Source of the DNA: Paeniglutamicibacter cryotolerans
GTDB taxonomy: Bacteria; Actinomycetota; Actinomycetes; Actinomycetales; Micrococcaceae
Length of the DNA: 64,000 nucleotides
NCBI RefSeq assembly: GCF_014190875.1
Contig: NZ_JACHVS010000001.1
Coordinates: forward strand, 248,001 to 312,000
Direction of reading: 5' to 3'
The notes under the pieces: generated by a model
The model's database searches: none
What the model was told of the DNA's origin: nothing
Seen by the model: the letters and a program-made list of their open reading frames with translations, nothing else
Shown: positions 18,193 through 26,389 of the stretch, piece by piece
Layout: each line of letters begins with the position of its first letter
How positions within the stretch are numbered: position 1 is the first letter of the stretch
Position numbers and translations under genes: made by a program

Positions 18193-18948
18193 CTAGGCCG
18201 TCGGACCCATGCCGGAGGTATGGGCGATGAAGGCGACCAGGAGTCCGGTCATGATGGAGATGCCCAAGCCCCATTCGCGCAGCCAGAGGGTGGAGGGTTT
18301 CCGTGCCAGCAGCAGGCAGATCGCCATGGTCGCCGCCGAAGCCAGCACCGAAACGATGTGGATTTGCGTCTTGCCGAGTTCGGCAATGCCCAGGCTGGCG
18401 AAGGCACCGATCAGGGCGGCAGCGGGAACGATGGCCATGAGCGCCGGGTTGACCTTCCGGAGCTTGGAATCGCCGCGCTTGAGGATCGGGGTCAGGATGA
18501 GCGTGGAGATCATCCAACCGGCACCGGACAGGCTCATGGCCATGAATGCCACGACGAACACGGCCTGTGTGTAGTCGGGACCACCCAGGGTTGCCCCCAT
18601 GGTCTCGGCGGCGATGCTCGCCGAGGCCGACTCGGTGGCGGCGGATCCGACCAGGCCGATCCGCACCAAGACCGCCGGCGTTCCGAAGAGCGTCAACAGG
18701 GCGATGCTCACCAGGACTACTGCCAGCGACGGACCGACCGCTGCCACGGCTCCGGCCCGGAAGGAAACCTTGAGTTCGGCCTGGGAGATGTCGGCCGCGG
18801 CCCCGGCTTTCCGGGCTGCGCGCATGTAGACCAGGGACTGCAGGATGATGGCGGCAAAAACGCCCAGGGCCAGGATCCAAAGGATCGGCATGTTGGCAAT
18901 GGCCAGGATGTCCGTGGACGACCCGACTGCGGGTAGTGCTGTTTTCAT
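18193..18948 (-). CDS. DUF5058-like membrane protein
   Basis: A 251-residue polytopic membrane protein that I place in DUF5058 from its N-terminus (IANMPILWILALGVFAAIIL followed by MRAARKA) and its overall size; this is recall of the family, not a search. Several conserved-looking Ser/Gly stretches (VGSAATESASASIAAETMGA) may form a solute path. The neighbours are two M20-type amidohydrolases and a second membrane protein, which supports a role in uptake of an N-carbamoyl or N-acyl amino acid, or in export of a product. It begins 27 bases after the carbamoylase gene. Confidence 0.6.
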   Translation of the reverse strand: MKTALPAVGSSTDILAIANMPILWILALGVFAAIILQSLVYMRAARKAGAAADISQAELKVSFRAGAVAAVGPSLAVVLVSIALLTLFGTPAVLVRIGLVGSAATESASASIAAETMGATLGGPDYTQAVFVVAFMAMSLSGAGWMISTLILTPILKRGDSKLRKVNPALMAIVPAAALIGAFASLGIAELGKTQIHIVSVLASAATMAICLLLARKPSTLWLREWGLGISIMTGLLVAFIAHTSGMGPTA

Positions 18949-18975
18949 GGATACTCCAAGGGGGAAGGACGGGGA

Positions 18976-20244
18976 CTACCGGGTGGGTTCCAACTGGTCG
19001 AGCTTCATGAGGGTCTGGGCCAGGGCGGCGACGCCCGTGGAAATGTCCTTCAGATCGGACCATTCCTCGGGGCAATGGCTCTTGCCGCCGCGGGACGGGA
19101 CAAACAACATGCCCATCGGGGCTATCGATGCCAGATGGGCGGCATCGTGGGTTGCCCCGCTGGGCAGGGCCATCCAGGGCAGCCCGGAGGCGTCGATGGC
19201 TTGGGCCATGACGTCCTGGATGCCGCGGTGTGCCGGGATGACATCATTGTCGGTCGACCAGTCGAAATCGACCTCGACACCGGTTTCTCGGGCCTTGAGC
19301 AGGATTTCCCGGGTGAGGCGGCCGCGCACGCCCCGGAGCCACTCGCCGTCGACGCTGCGCACCTCGCTGAGCATTCGGATCCGGGAGGGCACCACGTTCG
19401 TCGAGTGGGACGCCGATTCCAGGGCCGTGGTCGTGGCCACTGCGTGGTTGGGTGCTCCACAGGCCTCGCGGCGCACGGCCAGCACGGCCTCGGCCGCTGC
19501 GACCATGGCGTCCACCCGGTCGGTCATGGACGTGGTGCCGGCATGGTCGGCAGCGCCGGCGAACGTGGCGACCATCCGTTCGATGCCGGTGATCGCGGTG
19601 ACGATGCCCAACGGGAGCTTGTTCGTCTCCAGGGTGGGCCCTTGCTCGATGTGGAGTTCAACGAAGGCGTGCGGACGTCGAGCCGATGGCCAGACCGATC
19701 GGATCACCTCGTCGGGGTCAAGCCCGAAGCTTGCGTAGCGGCCGCCCAAGGTGTCCCCGGCACCGTTCGTCCGGGCGAGATCTGCGGCGTCGAGCTGCCC
19801 GGCAATGGAGCGGCTGCCCAGGCAACTGAGGCCGAATTCATTTGATTCCTCGCCGAGGAAGTCAACGACGAGCAGGTCTCGGGTCAGCCGGGACCCCGAT
19901 TCGCGGATGCTCCGGGCCGCTTCGATGGCACCCATGACGCCGACGATGCCGTCAAAGCGGCCGCCGCCATCGACCGTGTCCGTGTGTGATCCGGAGACCA
20001 GCGGCGGAGCCAGTGGATTGCTTCCGGGCAGCCTGCCGATGATGTTTCCGGCGCCGTCCCGGTGGACCTCGAGCCCCGCACCGGACATGGTCCGGGCGAC
20101 CATGGACCGGGATACCCGATAGGGATCGCTGAAGACCTCTCGGCTCCAGCCGTCCCTGCCGGTATCGCGGTAACCGGAAATCTCGGTCAACGACCGGGCC
20201 AGCCGTTCATCGCTTTCGGTACGCACCAACGTCGATTCGAACAT
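18976..20244 (-). CDS. M20-family N-carbamoyl-L-amino-acid hydrolase / allantoate amidohydrolase type
   Basis: A 422-residue hydantoinase/carbamoylase-family enzyme that hydrolyses N-carbamoyl amino acids or ureido compounds. Motifs include the metal ligands in VSGSHTDTVDGGGRFDGIVGV, the Glu pair in VVDFLGEESNEFG, the His-containing HAFVELHIEQGPTLE and the C-terminal PSGATHDAAHLASIAPMGML with SRGGKSHCPEE. The ATG at 20244 has a GAAGGG ribosome-binding site; an upstream extension of 11 codons is unlikely. First gene of the four-gene operon, its promoter region carries a LacI-type operator and faces the lacI-family gene. Confidence 0.87.
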   Translation of the reverse strand: MFESTLVRTESDERLARSLTEISGYRDTGRDGWSREVFSDPYRVSRSMVARTMSGAGLEVHRDGAGNIIGRLPGSNPLAPPLVSGSHTDTVDGGGRFDGIVGVMGAIEAARSIRESGSRLTRDLLVVDFLGEESNEFGLSCLGSRSIAGQLDAADLARTNGAGDTLGGRYASFGLDPDEVIRSVWPSARRPHAFVELHIEQGPTLETNKLPLGIVTAITGIERMVATFAGAADHAGTTSMTDRVDAMVAAAEAVLAVRREACGAPNHAVATTTALESASHSTNVVPSRIRMLSEVRSVDGEWLRGVRGRLTREILLKARETGVEVDFDWSTDNDVIPAHRGIQDVMAQAIDASGLPWMALPSGATHDAAHLASIAPMGMLFVPSRGGKSHCPEEWSDLKDISTGVAALAQTLMKLDQLEPTR

Positions 20245-20263
20245 GGCTTCCCTTCGATTGTGC

Positions 20264-20275
20264 GCAAACGATTGC
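20264..20275. promoter_or_regulatory. LacI-type operator
   Basis: GCAAACGATTGC is a 12-bp dyad centred on CG with 5 of 6 half-site positions symmetric, which is the typical core of LacI/GalR operators. It lies 20 bases before the carbamoylase start and faces the LacI-family gene, so it should control the amidohydrolase operon. Confidence 0.65.
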
Positions 20276-20446
20276 ATTCGAGTGTGACACGAATCAATAT
20301 GCCTTAGATCACAGTGAATTCAAAGTAGTCGTTCCTTTGCTAAGCGAAAGCCAGCGGCTTCCGCCATGTTTTCGCAATCCATTGCCCTACCGGCGGCCGC
20401 CGCAGCATCATGGATCTAACAGAATCATTCTTGAGGAGCCGCCACC

Positions 20447-21463
20447 ATGAACGAGCCGCCGCAGCCCCCGAAGCGCGTCACTCTCGCGACGCTCGCGCAC
20501 CATGCCCAGGTTCATGTTTCCACCGTTTCCCGGGCCCTGGGTCCCGATCCGTCCGGGATCAGTCCGGAAACCGCCAACAGGGTGCGGGAGCTGGCCCTGG
20601 CACTGGGCTACTCAAGGGACATCGGCGCCGCTGGGCTCAGGACCGGCAGCTCCCATCTCATCGGGGTCCTCGTTCCTCGCCTGACCGATACGGTCCTTGC
20701 CGCAATCTACGGAAGCATCGACGAGGCGGCCAGCCGGGCCGGATACGACACCGTGGTCGCCAACACCCTGGATGACCCGGCACAGCGCCGCTCGCGGCTC
20801 GATGCGATGCTGTCCCGGCGCATCGACGGCGTCATCATTGCCGATTCCCACCTGGGGGACACGACTGCCTATGAGCTCGGCGCCAGGGGCATTCCCTACG
20901 TCCTGGTGATGCGCAAGCTCCAGGGCCATGCCTCGGTGGGCATCGACGACGAGTTGGGCGGCCGGCTGGCTGCCGAACACCTGCTGGACCTCGGGCACCG
21001 CCGGATCGCAGTGATCGCCGGAGACCCCACTGTCAGCACCGGCATCGAACGCACCCGGGGATTCCTCGCCGCCTGCGCCGAGGCCGGATTCCCCGTGGCC
21101 CCGGAGCTGGTCGTCACCACGGCGGGCTTCGACGTCGGGGGCGGGCTAGCCGCGGCAACCCGACTGATGGCCCTACCCGATTCGCCCACGGCCATTTTTA
21201 CTGTGCACGACCTGCTGGCCTTCGGGGCAATGGGCGCCATCCGCAATGCCGGAAAACGGTTGGGCACGGATGTCGGACTGGTCGGATACAACGACATGGA
21301 CCTTGCAGCGACCCTTCCAACGCCCCTGACCTCCGTGCGGTCCGAACTCGACGAAATGGGCAGGCTCAGCATCGGGATGCTGCTTCAGCAACTGGCCGGC
21401 GGCAATCCCGAATCGGTGCTGTTGCCACCACGCTTGATCGTGCGCCAGACGACCGTTCCCTGA
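20447..21463 (+). CDS. LacI-family transcriptional regulator
   Basis: A 338-residue repressor. The N-terminal HTH (VTLATLAHHAQVHVSTVSRAL, about residues 10-30) is followed by the hinge helix GISPETANRVRELALALGYS and a periplasmic-binding-protein-like effector domain (SHLIGVLVPRLTDTVLA, LDLGHRRIAVIAGDP, VGYNDMDLAATLPTPLTSV). The ATG follows GAGGAG. It is divergent from the carbamoylase/DUF5058/amidohydrolase operon across 202 bases that include the operator at 20264-20275, so it probably represses that operon until its substrate or product is present. Confidence 0.9.
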   Translation: MNEPPQPPKRVTLATLAHHAQVHVSTVSRALGPDPSGISPETANRVRELALALGYSRDIGAAGLRTGSSHLIGVLVPRLTDTVLAAIYGSIDEAASRAGYDTVVANTLDDPAQRRSRLDAMLSRRIDGVIIADSHLGDTTAYELGARGIPYVLVMRKLQGHASVGIDDELGGRLAAEHLLDLGHRRIAVIAGDPTVSTGIERTRGFLAACAEAGFPVAPELVVTTAGFDVGGGLAAATRLMALPDSPTAIFTVHDLLAFGAMGAIRNAGKRLGTDVGLVGYNDMDLAATLPTPLTSVRSELDEMGRLSIGMLLQQLAGGNPESVLLPPRLIVRQTTVP

Positions 21464-21603
21464 TCCTTCGACCAGTTCCCCGGATGTAGGCTGGACACCG
21501 GAATAGCGGCAGGGCGCCTGCCCGCCGGTTTCCGGCCCGGGCACACGCCCGCCGCCCACGAAAGACCCGGAATGGAAGTCATGTCCCAGCTGTTGATTCG
21601 AGC

Positions 21604-22545
21604 ATGAGCCGCACGGAAACCACTACGGGCATTACCCGGCCCCAGGCAAGCGAGCACAACAAGGGACTCGTCCAGGGGCTGAGCGCCTATGGTTTGTGGG
21701 GTCTGCTTCCGCTGTACTTCGTCGCCATCTCGATCGCCTCGCCGGTGGAGATCGTGGCCAACCGGATCGTCTGGTCCATTGTCTTTTGTGCCCTCCTGCT
21801 CACCCTTACCCGCGCCTGGCCGCAATTCATCGCCCTCGCCAAGGACCGCGGTGCCGTGGCGAAACTGGCCCTCGCCGCCTTCCTCATCGCGATCAACTGG
21901 CTGACCTACACCTTCGCAGTGCTCAACGGGCAGGCGGTGGAGGCCTCACTGGGCTATTTCATGAACCCGCTGATCTCTGCGGCGCTCGGCGTGCTGGTGC
22001 TCAAGGAGAGGCTCACCCGGTTGCAGTGGACCGCCATGGGCTTCGGTTTGGGCTCCGTGGTGGTGTTGTTCATCGCCTATGGCAAGATCCCCTTCATTGC
22101 CCTGGCGCTCGGCTTCTCGTTCGGGCTCTACGGCCTGATCAAGAACCGGGTGGGCCGAACCGCCACGGCGCTCACCTCGCTGACCATGGAAACGGCACTG
22201 CTTGCCCTGCCCGCCGCGGCGGTCATGGCCTGGCTCATGGCGCGGGGCGAATCCACCGTTTTCACCGCCGGACCGCTGCACCTGTGGCTGATGATCGCCG
22301 GCGGAGTCCTTACGGCAGTCCCGCTGCTGCTCTTCGGCGCATCGGCGCGCCGGCTCCCGCTGAGCCTGGTCGGCGCCCTGCAATTCATCGCCCCGATCCT
22401 GCAATTCGCGATTGCCGTCATTGTCTTGGGCGAACCGATGCCGCCGGAACGCCTGGCCGGGTTCTCGCTGGTCTGGGTGGCCGTCATCCTGGTCTGCGTG
22501 GACCTGGCCCGGCAATCCAGACGCCGGGCCACCCTCGCCGCCTGA
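21604..22545 (+). CDS. rarD: RarD-type EamA transporter
   Basis: A 313-residue membrane protein of the drug/metabolite superfamily with about ten transmembrane helices. The N-terminal block GLVQGLSAYGLWGLLPLYF and the segment TYTFAVLNGQAVEASLGYFM are characteristic of RarD (chloramphenicol-sensitive protein RarD). The natural substrate is not established for the family. A strong hairpin terminator at 22553-22610 follows. It lies between the LacI gene and the type VII locus and has no evident functional link to either. Confidence 0.9.
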   Translation: MSRTETTTGITRPQASEHNKGLVQGLSAYGLWGLLPLYFVAISIASPVEIVANRIVWSIVFCALLLTLTRAWPQFIALAKDRGAVAKLALAAFLIAINWLTYTFAVLNGQAVEASLGYFMNPLISAALGVLVLKERLTRLQWTAMGFGLGSVVVLFIAYGKIPFIALALGFSFGLYGLIKNRVGRTATALTSLTMETALLALPAAAVMAWLMARGESTVFTAGPLHLWLMIAGGVLTAVPLLLFGASARRLPLSLVGALQFIAPILQFAIAVIVLGEPMPPERLAGFSLVWVAVILVCVDLARQSRRRATLAA

Positions 22546-22552
22546 ACCGGTC

Positions 22553-22610
22553 CCGCACGCCGAACGCCCCGTGGATTCCACCTGGATTCCACGGGGCGTT
22601 CGGCGTGCGG
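22553..22610 (+). terminator. Bidirectional terminator between rarD and the WXG-like gene
   Basis: A perfect 23-bp stem (beginning CCGCACGCCGAACGCCCCG) with a 12-base loop lies 7 bases after rarD and 7 bases after the convergent small gene, so it serves both strands. Confidence 0.85.
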
Positions 22611-22617
22611 GTGTGGA

Positions 22618-22929
22618 TCAGATGGCGTCGATGATCTTCGAGACCTGGTTGCTTGAGTCCTGGGCCGTTACCTGGTTGTCGGCCAACAGCTTCCGGGCCC
22701 GACGGACCAGTTCCAGGGTGTCACCGGCGGCGGTGACCCAGGCGTTTTCCTTGGTGTCGTAACCTTCTCGGCTGTTGCTGTCCTCCCAGTTGTCGGCAAC
22801 GAACTTCTTCTGCTGTTCACGGTCGCCGATGATGGTTTCGATCCGTCCCGCGATGCGCAGGACATCTCCTTCGATGCGGGCCGCGTGTGCGGTGTCGAAA
22901 CCAATCGTGTCTTTATCGCCCTTGGCCAT
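22618..22929 (-). CDS. WXG100-like type VII secretion substrate (first copy)
   Basis: A 103-residue, almost wholly helical protein with no signal peptide. Two predicted helices flank the segment NWEDSNSREGYDTKENAW, where the WXG turn of WXG100 proteins is replaced by WED. Size, helix-turn-helix hairpin layout and position beside eccD/eccC support an Esx-like substrate or chaperone partner. Its ATG (cat at 22927) is about 74 bases downstream of the neighbouring WXG-like gene on the same strand, so the two are probably expressed as a pair. The assignment relies mainly on context. Confidence 0.6.
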   Translation of the reverse strand: MAKGDKDTIGFDTAHAARIEGDVLRIAGRIETIIGDREQQKKFVADNWEDSNSREGYDTKENAWVTAAGDTLELVRRARKLLADNQVTAQDSSNQVSKIIDAI

Positions 22930-23002
22930 GATGTGGGGGTCCTTTCAATGCGGTCCGCGCGGACCGGGGTGTTTGGGGGAAGTCTGGTGAGCGGACGGGG
23001 AC

Positions 23003-23347
23003 TTAGAGCCCGCCGTTGAAGCCCTTGATCTGCACGCCTGCCGCCGCGCCCTGCGCCGAGCGGCCCTCGTCTTCCATCTGGTCATCCATCTGGATGTAGG
23101 CCTGCGCCGTCTTCGCCTGGCCGGCGTTGATGGAGGCCAGCGCGCGGATCAGTTCCTGCTGGACGCGATTGGATTCGGCCATGAAGTTGCGGTAGGACAC
23201 GGCGCCGTTACCGGAGAAGCTGCTTTCCAGGTCCTCGACGCCGTCTGTCAGCTCCTGGACCAGGATCAGCAGTTCGCTGCCGGAGGCCTCCGACTGCGAT
23301 ACGGCATCGCCCATGGCCGGTACGTTCATTTTTCCCTTGAAACTCAT
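23003..23347 (-). CDS. WXG100-like type VII secretion substrate (second copy)
   Basis: A 114-residue helical protein without a signal peptide; the ATG at 23347 has an AGGA sequence nine bases upstream, and the open frame further upstream is not homologous. The centre has FSGNGAVSYRNFM in the place of the WXG turn of Esx proteins, followed by an amphipathic helix (VQQELIRALASINAGQAKTA) and an acidic, Gly-rich tail. With the gene at 22618 it forms an Esx-like pair divergent from the secretion-machine genes. Secretion through the EccC channel is the likely fate, inferred from context. Confidence 0.65.
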   Translation of the reverse strand: MSFKGKMNVPAMGDAVSQSEASGSELLILVQELTDGVEDLESSFSGNGAVSYRNFMAESNRVQQELIRALASINAGQAKTAQAYIQMDDQMEDEGRSAQGAAAGVQIKGFNGGL

Positions 23348-23602
23348 GTGCGTCGTTCCTGCCTCTCCATGAAGGGGCGTGCCCCCTTCCCTGCCGTGCG
23401 TTAATGAACCGGGCCGCTGGGTTTCCAGCGGCACCCCGGGTTAATCCAATCGAACTCCGATCCACGCTTCGGGTCAAGCGGACAGCATGGGCAGAACTAC
23501 CCACCGGCGCGTAAGGGGATGCCGCGCAGGTTCCCTATGCTGGAATGATGGGGTGGGGAGTGCAGACCGGCACCCCGGCCAGCAGAGCAAGAAGGAGCGC
23601 CG

Positions 23603-23902
23603 ATGGCGACGGAATTCGACAGCCAACTGATCGAGTCTGTCACGGTGCGCCGAAACCGCCTCTCCGATGCCCTGCTCTACGGTTCCAACTCTACCGAGCG
23701 GCGTTGGAAGAGCACCGCCCGAAGCTTCGTCTTCAGCATCGTCGCTGCCGCCTTGATAGCGGCGATCTGCGTCGGCGTGGCGTTCGTCGGCAATCTGATG
23801 GCCAACCAGCAACGGCAGCAGCAGGAACGCGAACAAAAGCTGAACTCGGCACCGCTGCATGTACCGGCGACACCCGCCTCCACCGATCCGACGGGAATCT
23901 GA
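23603..23902 (+). CDS. Small single-span membrane protein of the type VII locus
   Basis: A 99-residue protein with one clear transmembrane segment (FSIVAAALIAAICVGVAFVG, about residues 43-62), a charged N-terminal cytosolic part with several Arg (VTVRRNRLSDALL, ERRWKSTARS) and a Gln/Glu-rich, then Pro/Thr-rich outer tail. It lies 7 bases before eccD and reads as the first gene of the machine operon. The N-terminal RRNRLSDAL-type sequence plus a single span recalls the N-terminal membrane anchor of EccB, but the large EccB extracellular domain is absent. It may be a shortened EccB analogue. Confidence 0.65.
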   Translation: MATEFDSQLIESVTVRRNRLSDALLYGSNSTERRWKSTARSFVFSIVAAALIAAICVGVAFVGNLMANQQRQQQEREQKLNSAPLHVPATPASTDPTGI

Positions 23903-23909
23903 AAAGCCC

Positions 23910-25256
23910 ATGCCACAGCCCTACACCCGCGTCACGCTTCTGGGCAGGCAACGCCACGTCGACCTGCTGCTGCCTTCAGGGGCCCCTGTCGGAGCCCTCA
24001 TGCCGCAGATCCTCGACCTGCTCGGCGACCGGCCCGACGGGCGGGTGGGCACCAAGGTGCTGCTGGCAGCCGACGGGACCCCGGTACCCACCAGCCAGTC
24101 GCTGGCAGGTGCCGGAGTGCTCGACGGCGCCTGGCTGACCCTGGCCAACCACTACGATGCCCCGCCTCCGGCCGTTGCCTACGACATCTCCGACACGGTG
24201 GTCGAGGAGTCGGCCGACCCGGCCGGGCGCTGGAACCGGATCCAGCTCATCACGGCCTCCGGCGTCTTTGCCGTGCTCGCGCTCTGGATCGGGATGGAAC
24301 TGCTCTTCGGGTCCGTGGCGGCCGAGAGCCGCTGGTGGATCTACCCGGTGGTGGGCGGCGCGCTGCTGGCACTGGGTTCGTCGATCGCCTCGGCCCACAA
24401 GCCCGTGGCCGCCACGGTGCTGACCGCCGGCTGGGGCGCGGCCCTGCTCGGACTGCTGCATACCGACACCGGAACGGGCCCGCGGCTGCTCCTGGCCGCC
24501 GCCGCCACCACCGTCTTCATCGCGACCCTGGCCACCGTGTCCAGCCGCCCGCGCTCGCTGCTGCTGGCGGCAGCCGTCACCGGTTCGCTCAGTGGGATCT
24601 GGGCCGCCGCCGTGCCCTTTGCCGCGTGGGCCTCTTCATCCCCCGGTACCGGATCCCTGGCGGCCGTCGGCGGTCTCGCGGCCATTTGCTCGGTACTGGT
24701 CATGGGCCTTCTTCCTTCGATCGCCTTGTCGGTCTCCGGCCTGGCCACCCTGGATGACAGCCGGGCCGCCGGAGCGGTGATCTGGCGCCGCGACGCGCTG
24801 GCCGCGCTGCACTCGGCCCACTCCGGTCTCACCCTGTCCACCGTGGCGTCAGCCCTCTCGGCGGCAGCCGGCATGTGGCTGCTCTCCACCGATGCCGCCG
24901 CCCCCGCCTGGAGCCTTCCGCTGTTGCTGGCACTGGTGCTCGCCACGCTGCTGCGCTCCAGCGCCTTCCCGATGGCCATCGAACGCCACGCCCTGCATGG
25001 CGCCTGTGCCGTGGGAACACTCGGCGGCGTCTTGGCGTTGTCGCGGCTGAACCCGGATCTGCGGGCCCTGGTCGGTGCCGGGGTGCTGGTGCTGGCGCTG
25101 CTGATCGGGCTCGGGCTCGCAGTGCGGCTGCCGGCCCACACCGGGGCACGGATCCGACAGGTCGCCGAACGCGTCGAGACCGTGGCCGTGCTGGCCACCG
25201 TGCCCCTGATCGCCGGCTACTTCGGCGTGTACTCCCAGATGCTTGCCACCTTCTAG
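23910..25256 (+). CDS. eccD: EccD-type T7SS membrane protein
   Basis: Membrane channel component of type VII secretion. The 448-residue product starts at the ATG at 23910. Residues 1-80 form the ubiquitin-like (YukD) domain (TRVTLLGRQRHVDLLLPSGA, VPTSQSLAGAGVLDGAWLTL). The rest contains about eleven transmembrane helices, the EccD architecture. It follows the small membrane protein by 7 bases and precedes the MinD-like ATPase by 18, in an operon with eccC. Length is typical of actinobacterial EccD. Confidence 0.85.
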   Translation: MPQPYTRVTLLGRQRHVDLLLPSGAPVGALMPQILDLLGDRPDGRVGTKVLLAADGTPVPTSQSLAGAGVLDGAWLTLANHYDAPPPAVAYDISDTVVEESADPAGRWNRIQLITASGVFAVLALWIGMELLFGSVAAESRWWIYPVVGGALLALGSSIASAHKPVAATVLTAGWGAALLGLLHTDTGTGPRLLLAAAATTVFIATLATVSSRPRSLLLAAAVTGSLSGIWAAAVPFAAWASSSPGTGSLAAVGGLAAICSVLVMGLLPSIALSVSGLATLDDSRAAGAVIWRRDALAALHSAHSGLTLSTVASALSAAAGMWLLSTDAAAPAWSLPLLLALVLATLLRSSAFPMAIERHALHGACAVGTLGGVLALSRLNPDLRALVGAGVLVLALLIGLGLAVRLPAHTGARIRQVAERVETVAVLATVPLIAGYFGVYSQMLATF

Positions 25257-25274
25257 GTCCCCAGGAATCAACAG

Positions 25275-26384
25275 ATGACCGATCCCCAGCAGCCGGCCCC
25301 GGACTTCGATCCCTGGGCCCCGGCTCCCTCCACCCGGCGCTCACGGCGCCCCGCACCGTTCACCGACCCCGGGCTGCCCGCTGCGGCACCGTCCGGACCA
25401 CTGCAGTTCCACGAGCCACCGGTCCCGTCGCCTTCCGCCTACCGGGCACCGGCGTTCGGAACCGATATGCCCGGCGGCGTCGGACAGATGCTCGATGGCG
25501 ACAAGCGCCGGCTGGCGAAGGTCCGGGCCTCGCGCGCCGGTGGCATCGGGGCCCTGCTCGGCGCCCTGTTCACCTCCCGCCGGGATCCCGAACGGATGGC
25601 CCGGGCTGCGGCCGGGGCGCAGGCTCCGGTGGTTACGGGGCGCAGGATAGCCGTGGTGTCCACCCGCGGCGGTGCGGGGAAAAGCACGGCGGCGGCGCTG
25701 CTGGGCCGGGTCTACTCCGCTGTACGCTCCGACACCATAGCCGTCCTTGACCTGGATCCCGGAGCCGGAAGCCTGGGCCTGCGCCTGGGCACCGAGAACG
25801 CCGCACCGATCGATGTGCTGGGAACCGCCGTCACGGCTGGTTCCCTGCCCGGAGCCGGGGAACTGGCCGGGATGCTCGGCCACGCTGCGCCGAACCTCTT
25901 TGCCACCGGACCGCGCACCGCCGGTGGACGGGGCGCACCGCTCGACTCCCGCGCCCTGCGCGAGGGCTCGGCCGCGCTCTCGCGCTATTTCCCGATCACA
26001 CTGCTCGACTGCCCCACCACGCTCGATGACCCGGCCACCGCAGCGGCCCTGGCCGACTGCCACGGAGCGCTGTTCGTGCTGCCCTCCACGCTGTCCGGCA
26101 TGGACAACGCGCTGGCCCAGCTGGCCGGCTGGTTTGCCGACCGGCACCTGGCCACGGTGCCACTGACGCTGCTGGTGCTCGAACAGGATCGGGCATCGGC
26201 CCTCACCGCCACGGCGCTGGCCGGGCGGCTGTCATCGCTCGGACTGCGCGCCCATGCCATCGGCTACGACCGGCATCTGGCCGCCGGGTCCCGGATCTCA
26301 CTCGCCCGGCTGGCCCCCGCACACCGGCTGGCCGCCACCGAACTGGCAGCCGAACTGCTGGCCGACGCCAACGCGGTGCGCTGA
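25275..26384 (+). CDS. MinD/ParA-like P-loop ATPase of the type VII locus
   Basis: A 369-residue protein with a Pro-rich disordered N-terminus of about 100 residues, a basic patch (SRRDPERMARAA) and a deviant Walker A motif STRGGAGKSTAAALLGR (about residue 128) with the double-Lys/Gly pattern changed to RGGAGKS. An Asp-containing strand AVLDLDPGAGSLGLRLG follows, then LLDCPTTLDDPATAAAL (switch II-like). Such ATPases (compare EspI in ESX-1) occur next to eccC and are thought to modulate secretion. It is separated from eccC by only 5 bases, so co-expression is almost certain. Confidence 0.8.
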   Translation: MTDPQQPAPDFDPWAPAPSTRRSRRPAPFTDPGLPAAAPSGPLQFHEPPVPSPSAYRAPAFGTDMPGGVGQMLDGDKRRLAKVRASRAGGIGALLGALFTSRRDPERMARAAAGAQAPVVTGRRIAVVSTRGGAGKSTAAALLGRVYSAVRSDTIAVLDLDPGAGSLGLRLGTENAAPIDVLGTAVTAGSLPGAGELAGMLGHAAPNLFATGPRTAGGRGAPLDSRALREGSAALSRYFPITLLDCPTTLDDPATAAALADCHGALFVLPSTLSGMDNALAQLAGWFADRHLATVPLTLLVLEQDRASALTATALAGRLSSLGLRAHAIGYDRHLAAGSRISLARLAPAHRLAATELAAELLADANAVR

Positions 26385-26389
26385 ATCCC

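Noticed and set aside
22618..22929. Toxin-antitoxin reading of the two small minus-strand genes
   Set aside because: Both are helical hairpin proteins without toxin motifs, and they lie directly beside eccD/eccC, so Esx-like substrates explain them better.
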